A stretch of 64,000 nucleotides of DNA from Priapulus caudatus (lineage: Eukaryota; Priapulida; Priapulimorpha; Priapulimorphida; Priapulidae), in NCBI RefSeq assembly GCF_000485595.1, contig NW_014577570.1, positions 29,431 through 93,430 on the forward strand. The letters run 5' to 3'. The notes under the pieces were generated by a model. That model saw only the letters and a program-made list of their open reading frames with translations. It was not told the DNA's origin and did not search any database. Shown here piece after piece: positions 40,601-52,756 of the stretch (within the stretch, counting starts at the first letter, position 1; each line of letters opens with the position of its first letter). Both the position numbers and the translations under genes were made by a program.

Positions 40601-43600
40601 ACTCTGTCATGCATGCCCGCAGGTCCTGAACTGTCTGCTCATCCTTTTTCATTCTTGCTGGTTGGCACTCAACATGCTTTCTATGGCGACGCTGGCACTT
40701 GAAATTCTGATTCACAGTGGCTTTAACCCTCGCGACATTGTTTGCATTCCTTGTTGTTGAGAACATTTGCTTCTCATTCTGCAGAAGCTGAAGCCATCCT
40801 TGTTTTAGCTTCGAGTTTAGATTCATTGTCGTTTCTATCCAAAGGTCCAGTGGCTGGCAAGAGTAGGGTAGCCCTGTCATCGACTGTGCAAAGTGATCGT
40901 TGAAGAAGGCCATTTGCTCATTTGACAGCGAAGACAACATCGCCCAATAATCTGGCAACCACCTCCCATAGTCATGGTTGTCATATGCCATGAGTCCAGC
41001 CAACATGTCGTATGTTGATGATAAGTACTCTGAGCCATTTCGTGCATGACATGCATCAATATTTTGGACAACAGGGTCCGTCATTTCCATGAACGAGACC
41101 CAGAAGTCTCCCATGTCTGTGCCAGGTTTATCCTAAACTTTGTTAATCAGCTCCTTTATGTCATCATCATCCTGGAGATTATTGTGCGCGAGATTATATA
41201 GAGCCTGTTGGGTCTCAGTGAGTGCACTGTGCAGAATGTCAAGGTTCAGCTTGATGTCTTCTGATAGTTCTCCATGCTCAAGAATTTTTCTCAGACGTGT
41301 ATGGATAAGAGCCTTTCTCCAGAACATGATGCAGCGCACACCCCGTCTGTAGTGCTTCCCTCGTAGTGCTTGGTCAACAGACCCCCACTACTATCCCTGC
41401 TGTAACCAAAGTGTCTGCCATGCCAGAGCCCTTAAATCCCTTATAGATAGCATAGATGTAGGACATCTGCTGGTGGAACGCACCAAGAATCGGGATGATG
41501 TCCTTGAACAATTCCGGATTCTCCGCATTGAGCTGCACGGTCGTCTTGTAGGTGGGCATGTCACCAACGAGAAAGGAGAATGGAATACTCTTGTTCCGCA
41601 TAGCCTCCACTACTTTCACCATAATGTCATGCACCACTGATTTGCTTGGAGGTTCGTTGTGGGTCGTGTGGTAGTATGGCTTGCTCTTGTTGGGTGGTTG
41701 ATGGTGGCAGGACTGGACACCACTGTATGCTGGAACCCGCTGTTTATCAGGTGCTGGTCTTGTACCGTTGTCTGCACGAGACAGCAGGCCCGTAGCCAGG
41801 GGGGGGGGTCAAACAAACCCCCCCTTGCAAAATTTTGAAAATTTGCAAGAATTTCACCTCAGGTCGCTCCATTTTAGTGTAATAATTGCAAAATCTCATT
41901 CGTGCGGGAGGGTAAACAGTGAACACCCCCCTCCCACACCCTCCTCCCGCTCGGTCGCTTGGCTCCCTTGCCTGGTCGCTTCGCGCCCAAGCAGGGGCGT
42001 GTACAGGGGGGGTCTAGGGAGTCCGGACCCACCCTTCGCGTGCTCGCAACTTTGGGTTACGTTTAGACCCCCCCTGGTACAAATCCTGTACACGCCCCTG
42101 CCGAGCAAATTGCCAACATTGAAAAACGAACCACCCTAATATAAAGCTGGCTACGGACCTGAGGCAGTGCATGTATCACAGAGCGAACACGCTGCGGAGC
42201 CATGCCATTTACTGGTGCATCTATCATGGAACGAGCTGGTGGCTCACTTTTGCTACCATGTGGCATCTATATTGTCTGACCTCAGTCAGCTCTGCCCACG
42301 CTTGCTTCAGCTGTGCAGAAATGTCCTTCTTGACGAGCTTTGCAGGAGGCTCCTCGTTAGGTTTCCTTTCATAGCTCTGGGGCTGCACGAGCATAACATT
42401 TGTTGATGAGCTCCTGCTGCATTGATTGCCTGTCATAGAATCAATCTTGAAGTCATCGTTGTCAACAATCACAATGGCTGGTTTGCCATCTGCTATCTCC
42501 TGCGGGCAGGTTGCTGATGCCTCAACATCCAACAAAGCCCAGTGGTCCTAGAGGAGCAGCGTGTTTGCGTAGCTTATGCAGACGCCGCTCTTGTGCATTG
42601 TTTCCACCAGATCTTTACTCCTTGTCATGCCATGGACGATGACACCCGAAATTGACACCCATGTTGATAACAGTGGTAGTGCGCTGTTCCGTGATGTAGT
42701 AGGTCATCATGGAGGCTAGACTGAGTGTGGTAGGGCTGAGATCGGCAGTTTTTCGGTTAGGTTGTTTTAGCCAGGCGAACAGCTGCACCAGCAACTCACA
42801 CACCCCTTCGCCTTCTTCGGGATTATCAACACGAGTTGGCCAGGGAACGGTAATGTGTCTTTTATCGTCATAGAAAGTCGCCAGGTTCTGGAAGGGCTGC
42901 TCATCGCTGATGCCAAGGGATGACATGGCAGCCTCAATGTAGTCACCTCTACCGCGAACATCATAGACGCACTCGCTCTTGTTCATCTCAATTCTGTCTT
43001 TGAAGCCAATTGTCTTTTGATACTCAATAATGAGCAGGTCCTTGAGATACATCGATTTGACATCACCCACTGGATAGCCATAGTCACTGAGAATGCGTTT
43101 GTAGTCTGCTAAGAGAGACGGCAGTGAACGGATTTCGTGCTCATTGAAGATGAGCTCGCTTCTTAGAGACACACATTCTGAAGATAAATTGCATTATCTG
43201 GCTTGAACTTTGTGTGATTGACGTACTTCAGCCAACAGGCATGGTGGTATATGATGTCATTTGCGAAAGGATCTGACAGCGCTGACGTTGACTCGACTGG
43301 CCGTGTGAGACGATCCCGGGTGGCGTTTGAAGGTTATTGTAGTTTTACTGTCCATCACTCAACTCAACATGAAGAGAGCTTTCATTAGAGCCTATTATGA
43401 AGACACTATGACGAATTTGAAAATTGACCTTTGTGAGCTAAAAATCGGCGGCCATCTTGGATTTGAAGGTCAAGACTAGGTCAAACCATCACACCGACAT
43501 CAAATATGAATTTCTCGACCCAAGAAACCCCAGAAACCATATAATGAGCAGCACTGTAGGCTAAACCATTGAAAATATGTTTTTCAAAATGGCAGACGAC

Positions 43601-44586
43601 GGCCATTTTAGATTTTGGGCTCTCATGGGTTATGCCGACATTTTCGCGAGGGCCACCCCCGCTAAAAAATTTAATTAACCTTCATAGAAGACAAATCCAT
43701 CCATCCATCCATCCATCCATCCATCCATCCATCCATCCATCCATCCATCCATCCATCCATCCATCCATACGCATTCCATCATCCCATCCATCCATGGCCA
43801 TCGCATCCTCGCATCCATCCATCCATCATCGCATCCATCCATCCATCGCATCCATCGCATCGCATCCATCCTCCATGCCATCCATCCGATCCATCATGCA
43901 TGCCATCATCCATCCATCCTCCATCATCGCATCCTATCCATCTCATGCCATGCCATCCATCCATCCTCCATCCATCATCTCTCCATCCATCCATCCATCC
44001 CATCCTCGCTTTTCGGTGTTTTCTTTTTTTGTATTTATTGTGATTTATCCGAGTGGTTTGGGGTGCGGGATTTTTGTTGTCTGGGTTCCTCTTTTTTCTT
44101 TCATCCATCCATCATCCATTCCATCATACCATCTATCCATCCATCCATCCATCCATCCATCCCATCCATCCATCCATCCATCCATCATCCATCCATCCAT
44201 CCATCCATCCCCATCATCATGCATCATTTAATTCCATCCATCCATCATGACATCATCCATGCCATCCATTCCATCCATCCATCCACTTCCATACATCCAT
44301 CATCCATCCATCCATCCATCCATCCAGTCCTGCCATCCATCCATCCATCCATGCCACCCATGCCACTCCATCATCCATCCATCCATCCACCCACCCACCT
44401 ACTCAGCGGCTACGCTACCTACCTATCATCTATCTATCTATCTACCCTACTCTACCCTACCTACCCTACTACCTACCTATCTATCTATCCTATCGAAAAA
44501 AACACAAAAAACAAAAAAAAATACCTACCTACCTACCTACCTACCTACCTACCTACCTACCTATCTATCTATCTATCTATATATAC

Positions 44587-44643
<57 letters not shown>

Positions 44644-46660
44644 CCTATTTATCTATCACACTCTATAGTCTATAATAGTGCTACGTATAGTCTTGCACAC
44701 TCTGTATCAAGTCGGTGCAAGGTGAGTGTTGATACAACAATGACATGACAGTCATGCAAGTCAGTGCAAAGTGAATCCCGTCTGCATGTGGGCCGGTTTA
44801 TTTACCGCTACAGGGGTGCGTTGATGTAACGCTGCTGCAGGGGCATGATTTTTTCATCATTTTTTTTGTTTTGCGATGTCAGATGACCTCAGAGGTCAAA
44901 TCCAATGCGCCCATGTTCCAAAGTATCCAAAGTTACATGTAATGGCCATCCTAGGACATATTTAGAGTGGCCGATATTGAATTGAATCGAGAACAGACGA
45001 ACAGAAAAACTTCCACAAATATGTATTAGATTATATTAAATTATTAAATTAAATTATATTAATATTAAATATTACATTATTTTATTATTATAATTTTATA
45101 TTATTATCAGACTATGTTGAATTTTGGTACATTTTTATGCTGCTGCATGTATTTTCTATTTTTGTCAAGTTGTGTTCTCATTAATTGTAGACCCTTCCTA
45201 TGTTTTCTTCTGGTTCCTGTAGTCTATGTATGACAATCAAAACCATATTATATTATTTATAAATGATTATTTAGTGAACAAACCGATCGTGGACGAAATG
45301 GAAATGGGGTCGATTTTGAGGGTAGGCGAATTGGGAGTAGGCGAAATGGGTGTAGGCCAACTGGAAATTTTGCTGTAAGCGAAATGGGAATTTTTCTGTA
45401 AGCGAAATGGGAGTAGGCCAACCGGGAATAAACCGACATTTTATAAAAAGTTTTTTTTAAAGTGTGATAAAACGTTATGCATAATTTATTGTGCTATTCG
45501 TATATCTTAAGATTGAATTCAATTAAAAATCACCATTATATTGTTATCTCGATCACGTCAGTAGTGCATTTCACGTGAGTCAGTTTATGCATATACACTT
45601 TCTGCAGCATCGGATGTTATGTGCCCGGCACTGATCACATATTGATATTTATACTGTATATATTTTTCAGCCTGGTTTGGAGCTTCCATAAACAGCCTGG
45701 TTCACGTGCTCATGTACTCATATTATGGTCTGTCGCTTGTGCCATCCACCCGCAAGTACCTGTGGTGGAAGGAATATCTAACGAGAATACAACTAGTACG
45801 TTCCATAATGCAGTGAATTATTGTGACTTCTTTCGCAGCAAGTGGAGATTGTTTGGCTATATTAAGCGAGAGAACATTTATTCAAAGTTCGTTTAAGTTT
45901 GCTGTTATTTGCACTGGCAGCAAGAACCAGTCCGCACCTGCAGCTACAGCACACATTCGGCCATTGACTATATATATACTACTATACTACTATATATGAC
46001 TATATGTAGTATATATATAGTCAATGGCCGCGTATGTGCTGTAGCTGCAGGTGCAGGTGCAGGTGTCATGTCATGTGCAGGTGCAGGTCCGGGCTAACGC
46101 TCCATTAGGAGTGTTCCCAACTTTGATATCATTAATGATTAATGATTGATAATCCTAACCCTAACTCTAACCCTAACCCTAACCCTAACCTAAATAACAT
46201 TAAACCACAAACTAATATATGACCAATATATATATATCCACAGTATATATATGTTATTATGACCATTAATGACATTAAAGTTGGGAACACTCCTAATGGA
46301 GTATCACCCTGGTTCTTGCTGCCAGTGGTTATTTGTAGACACAGTTGTATATATGTGTGTTGGTGAACACCTCTATAGAACAAATACCTGTGCATACAGG
46401 AGACTTTTATAATTTTTCTCGGGTGTACACTGTAATGGAGTATAGTGCAGGCACTATGGGAATTTCCTCTGAGTGACCCTTTAAGATGTTTTTGTTTGTG
46501 TTGCAGATCCAGTTCTTTATCGCATTATTTAAAGCAGGCGTAGCTCAGTACGTGGGCTGTGATTATCCAGTGGCACTCTTTTACACACTTTGGATGTAAG
46601 TACAACGTTTTTTTATTCTAAAATGTGGGGTATTGTAGGCAAACGTTTATACGCACGCAT

Positions 46661-46695
<35 letters not shown>

Positions 46696-49600
46696 CACAC
46701 AAACACACACACATGTCTCCCCCGGAATTACAGAGGGTATGTTGTTTATGGACACATGGAGGAGGCCCCAGGTACGGGGCGTCATGCAGGACAGGCATTT
46801 TTGTACCTATAAACTTGACAAAAATGAGTTTTGTGAACACAAAACTCAATTCTGTCAAATTCTGTACCAATCTGTCCACACAAAAACTGCAATTTTGTGA
46901 GAACACGAGAAAACCTCCAATTCTTCGAAACCGGTCACAAAACTGCAATTTTGTATAAAAAAACACAAAACTCCAATTCTGTCGAACCGGTTCCGCACAA
47001 AACTCCAAAGATTTTATGTAAACACAAAAACTCAATTCTGTCGAACCGGTTCCAACAAAACTCGAGTGTTGTTGCCGCGCAAATTAATGGCCACACGCAT
47101 GGTAAGAAGGCTACCCATTGGTGCCCAGAAACTATGGGCTGGAGAAATTGCGGTCGCATGGGTCCCCCGCCCATCGATTTTGTTTCTTCTGACCAAGTGG
47201 TAAAAGCCCCTTGTCTTACATGCCGTGTGACGCATAATTTGGGACAAACAAGAAAATCGAGTATTTTGGTGAAACCGGTTTCGACAGAATTGAAAGTTTG
47301 TGTTTAACAGAAAATTGAGTTTGTGTGGGACCAGGAATTGACCAGAATTGGATTTTGTTGTTCACATAAATTGCAGTTTTTTTGTGGAACAGGAATTGAC
47401 AGAATTGAGTTTTGTGTTTTACAAAATTGAGTATTTTTGTGGAAACGCGGCTTCGAACAGCAAGGAATTGAGTTCTTGTGTTTACAAAATATTGAGTTTC
47501 TGTGGATACCGGGGTCGACAGAATTTGAGGTTTTGTGTTTATCAAATTGAGTTTGTTGGAACCGGTTGACAGAAATTGAGCCCATGGTCCCTGCATGGCG
47601 CCCCGGCGTACCAGGAGGGAGTTGTGCAATTGGAAGTCAATTTAACCGCGTGCTAAGCAGCCATCAATATTCCGAGTGCAGGTTAATTGCAATAGACGTA
47701 TAGGTCATAATAAATAGAAACCAATAATATAAGATGAGCAGGAAAGAGAAAACCAATGTGAAATTAAAGACATCAAACTAAATGAATAGACAGCATGGTC
47801 TGTGTTTGTTGGATTAAACTTCAGGCCTAACGCTGCCATTTAGAGTGTTTCCCCAACTTTTTGATAATCATTAAATGGATTTAATGATTAATGATTGATC
47901 GGAATTGAATAATCATACCGCTAAACCTAACTACCTAAACCCTAACCTAAATGACATTGAAACCCCCCACAAAACTAATTATAATGACCATGACGCGATA
48001 TATATAATATAATATTATATAGTATATATTAGGCCCTGAATGAGTTGATGGTTTTTTGTTTGTTGTCATGTTGATAAACAATTGACGTCATATCCGCACA
48101 TGCGTGCAGTTTTTTAACGGTTTTGGCAGCAAGCAAAGATGCGTGATATTGTTTCGAATACAAGCACTACCGCCGAAACGCACGGTGTAGCGAACACACG
48201 CACGCGAAACGCGACGGCACGCACGCATCGCACGCACGCACGCACCGGCACGCAACGCACACACATCATACTCATGCACCACGTAAGGGTAACGTGCAAC
48301 GCACGCCAACGCAGCCGCAAACGCGAGATGTCGACTGCACGCCCCATGCACGGCCACGTGTACGTGCACACGTCACCGCCACCCCTTGCCACAGTGCGCC
48401 ACGTCTGACGTTGTAGATGCCAATGGCAACGCAGCGCAGTACGGCAGCGCAAACGCAAACACATGCACACGAACGTGTAAACTTGCACAGCAGCCGCGTC
48501 CAGCACACGTGGGAGCACGCGCGCGAACGCGACAGGTGTAACGTGCACACACCGCCGACGCAACGGCACAGCAATGTGCAAACGCCCACGTGTAAGTTCA
48601 AACACGCAACGCCCACGCAACGTTTGTAACGTACAGCACGCACACCGCACGCACGTGTACGTGCGCACCGCACACAACACATGAGACACCACTCATGCAC
48701 GCACGTGTAAACGTTGCCGCACTGACGTCCGCCGCTACGTGCAATATGCACAACCGTGTACCTGTAACATCGCCACAACACGCCACGCCACGCACGCACG
48801 GCAGCGGAAACGTGTGACCTGCCACACGCGCAAGCGACACACGNNNNNNNNNNNNNNNNNNNNNNNNNACCGCCGAATTAACAGAGGAGTATGTTGTCTA
48901 TATGCGACACATGGAGGAGGCCCAGGTATCGGGGCGTCATGGACAGGGGACAGCATATTTGTACTATAAACTTGACAGAAAATGAGTTTTGTGAACACAA
49001 ACACTCAATTCTTGTCAAATCCTGTGCCCACAAAATGCCTATTTGTGAACACAAAACTCAATTCTGTCGACCGGTTCGCACAAAAGCTCAATTGTAAATC
49101 CAAACTCAAATTCTGTCGAACCGGTTCCACAAAACTCAATTTTGTAAAACACTGTGACCGAAACTCAATTCTGTCGAACCGGGTTCAGCAAGACTCGAGT
49201 TTGTTGCCCAAATATGGCACACGCATGCTAAGAAGGAGCTACCATTGCGTGCAGAAGAACTGCCGGCTTGGCAGAATGCGTCATGGTCGGCCATCTTGTT
49301 TCTTTCTGACCAATGGTCAGCCCTTCTTAGCCAATGGCGTGTGCCATATTTGGGCAACAAATGCGAGTCTTTGTGGAAGCCGGTTCCGACAGCAATGGAG
49401 TTTGGATGTACAAAATTGAGTTTGTGGGACAGGATTGACAGAATTGCAGTCTTTGTGTCACAAAATTGAGTTTTGTGGACAGGAAGTTGACAGAAATTGA
49501 GTTTGTGCTGTTTACAAAATTGAGTTTTGTGGAACGCGTCGACAGAATTGAGTTTTGTGTTTACAAAATTGAGTTTGTGGAACGCGTTCGACAGAATTGA

Positions 49601-52600
49601 GTTTTGTTGTTTAACAATTGAGTTTTGTGGAAAACGTCATTGACAGAATTGAGCCCTGTCTGCGCTGCGGGCCCGTACCAGGAGGAGTTAGTGCCAATTG
49701 AGTCAATACGCGTCATAAGCAGCCTCAATAATTTCGATCAGTTAAGTCATGAGACGTATATATACATTCAAAACTATGATAGGACAGCATGTCCTGCTGT
49801 TGTGATAACTTCACGGCTAGACCGGCTGCCATTAGGAGTGTTGGCCTGAACTTTGATATCATGTAATGATTAATGATTGAATGATTAATGATTGATAATC
49901 ATAATCCCCCCCCCTAATACTAACCCTAACCCTAACGCTAAATGACAGATTAAACCACAAACTAATATATGACCATGACAGGCATCTATATATTGATATA
50001 TTAGTATATATATTACTATATACGCCCCCTATAGTGTGATGTTTTTGTGTCTTGTTTCATGTGATAAACATTGACGTTCAGTATGCGCACACATGCGCGC
50101 AGTTTAACGTGGCCCAGAGCAAGCAGCATGCGTGATATTGTTCGATAGCAAGCAGCACGCACGCACGTCTACGAACACACGCACGGCACGCATCGCACGT
50201 CACGCACGCGCCACCACGCACGCACGCACGCACACACCTATATCTCATGCCACGCACGCGTGTACCGTGCACACGCCACGCACGCACGCACGCAACGCAC
50301 GCACGCATGCACGCAGCGTGTACGCTGCCACACTGCACGCCGCACGTTCTACGTGTACATGCATGCCACGCACGCGCAACGTACCGCAGCACGCACACAT
50401 GCACAACGTGACTTCACACGCGCGCACCACACGTCACTTGCGCGCGGACGCTTACTGTGTACGTGCACACACGCCGACGCCACGCACCGCATGCACGCAC
50501 GTGCTAAGTTCACAGCACGCACGCACAGCGTGTAGCTTACACACCACGCACGCACGTGTACGTGCGCCACGCACACACACAGCAACTATGCACGCACGTG
50601 TACGTGCGCACGCCACGTCTACGGCACATGCGCACCACTCCGTGGCTGTATCCGCTACCACGCACACACCACGCACGCACGCACGCACGAAACGTGTACT
50701 GCACACGCGCGCACACACGCACGCACGCCCCACGTCACGTGTACGTGCAGCACACAGCGAACGCACGCACGGCATGCACGCACGCTGATAAGTTAACACG
50801 CCACGCCACGCAAGCGTGTACGTGCACACCACGGGCGCACGCGCACGCACGCACGCACGCGACGGCCCGTACGTGGTACGTGCACCATGTACGTGGCACA
50901 CGCACGCGCGCATCGCACGGCCAGACGTGTACGTGCACGGCCACCGCACGCAGGCCACGACGCTGTAGCCTGACACGCGCGCACACACGCAGGCGCACGC
51001 TACGCGCAGGCCACGCACTGCACGGCATTGCACGCACCGTGTAGGTACACATGCAGCGCACACGCACGCACCCACCGTGTACGTCGCACATTCACCGCGT
51101 ACGTACACACGCACGCACGCATGCATGCACGCAGGTGTACGTGCACACGCACGCACGCACGCACGAACGTGTACCTGCACACACACGCACGCACGCACGC
51201 GCGCACGTGTACGTGCACACGCACACATGCACGCACGTGTACGCACGCACGTATACGTGCACACGCACACACGCACGCACACACGCACGCACGCACGCAC
51301 ACACGAACGCATGCACGCACGTTTACGTACACACGCACGCACGCATGCATGCACGCAGGTGTACGTGTACACGCACGCACGCACGCACGCACGCACGTCT
51401 ACGTGCACATGCATGCACGCACGCACGTGTACCTGTACACACACGCACGTGCGCACCAACGCACTCATGCACACACGTGTACTTGCACACGCGTACGCAC
51501 GCACGCATGCACGCACGTGTACGTGCACACGCACGCACGCACGCATGCACGCACGTGTACGTGCACACGCACACACACACGCACGCATGCACGTACGTGT
51601 ACGTGCACACGCACGCACGCACGTGTACGTGCACACGAACGTACGAACGTGTACGTGCACACGCACGCACGCACGTGTAAGTTCATACGCACGCACGCAC
51701 GCACACACGCACACATGCACGCACGTGTACGTGCACGCGCACCCACGCAGCACGCACGTGTACGTGCACTACATAAACAGCGCTTTCTATCAGAACATGT
51801 GGTCATTCATCTGTAAATGTCAAGCAGCACGCTTCGCTTCTGCCAACCATGACACAACAAATAGGCCTACACGTGACCTAATTTATGACGTCACGTGAAA
51901 CACTCCTATTATATATTATGTTATTATGACCATTAATGACATTAAAGTTGGGAACACTCCTAATGGAGTATCACCCTAACTTGGCTTCAGAGATAACTTT
52001 GAAGGCATGCCAGATCCAATATGTGTTATAGGGCCTATATATATATAAATATTAGAGGTAGGCCTACACCGGATCCAACTTTTTAAGTTGGCCGGAACTA
52101 TCATTAGTAGGCACATCACTTATAGGGCGAGTAGAACAATGCTCAAAGTTCTAAATACAGGATGGTTGACATTGGTTGTTACTGTTTATGAATCAGCTGT
52201 TTACAGTACAGCGAATTCTGTGGCAAAACCTGCATGTTGCAGTACCCCTGGTTTTAGTCTATTAATACTATTACTAATAGTAATAGTATTATTATCAACT
52301 AACGGACAGATGCGATTCCTGTGGCTCTAAGAGTATTTGATTTTGAAAGAAAATTAATCTTATGAATCACCTAACATCAGTTAGGTCCGGTTCAGTTAGT
52401 TATATAGCCAACGTTCAAGTGGCAAGTGTTTTTGGGGCAGAAAAGTGTGAAGTTGTTAACACTATATTGTCACCAAGTTGACTCTCAACTACATTCAGTG
52501 ACTAATCTTTTGATTTTGATGACGCTTGTAGCAGAAATAAAATTAGGAAAAAGTTCCGGTTCCGGCCGACTGTTTCTGAAGGGTTCCGGCCAGAACCGGA

Positions 52601-52683
52601 ATGCTGAAATATTTAAGATCTGGCCGGATAGTTCCGGCCGGATCCAAGTTCCGGTGCACCCCTAATATATATATATCGAGAGA

Positions 52684-52756
<73 letters not shown>

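Larger units (their letters stand above)
40329..43310 (-). pseudogene. Broken transposase-like gene of the 5.6-kb element, family unsure
   Basis: Reading 3' to 5' on the plus strand, pieces follow in order. First is [19 protein letters not shown] (about 43270). Next are 43172-42615 ([20 protein letters not shown]...), then 42535-42224, a MITE insertion, 41637-41374 ([20 protein letters not shown] ... [20 protein letters not shown]), 41339-41133 and 41114-40329 ([20 protein letters not shown] ... [20 protein letters not shown]). Several frameshifts separate them. The order GD-(P/Q)-Y, then NPE-F--IIP-LG--H--M, resembles the core of DUF6589-type transposase-derived proteins of animals and fungi. 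This is from memory of that pattern and not a proven match. A C-x2-H-type zinc motif seems present ([12 protein letters not shown]). The N-terminus runs into the right TIR. Confidence 0.6.
38117..43698. mobile_element. 5.6-kb DNA transposon with about 360-bp terminal inverted repeats
   Basis: 38117-38475 and 43339-43698 are inverted copies, roughly 85% identical. Shared stretches include GGCATAACCCATGAGAGCCC and GACCTAGTCTTGACCTTCAA. Between them lie 1.8 kb of AT-rich DNA with the GTCACGCGAGTCAC motif array, and a broken minus-strand gene of about 3 kb. The right end touches a CCAT satellite, so outer ends and target duplication are not resolved. The whole element lies in ELOVL intron 4. Confidence 0.75.

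Noticed and set aside
43569-44675. Long frames rich in IHPSIHPS / WMDGWMDG and YLPTYLSI
   Set aside because: They are products of the CCAT, TACC and ATCT tetranucleotide satellites.
48088-48969. Alternating frames rich in Arg/Cys/Ala around the 25-N gap
   Set aside because: They are noisy minisatellite sequence with frequent indels; not coding.
50132-51898. Frames of 130-430 codons rich in THARTHAR or CVRACVR
   Set aside because: They come from the ACGC minisatellite; no start context, domain or codon bias supports a gene.
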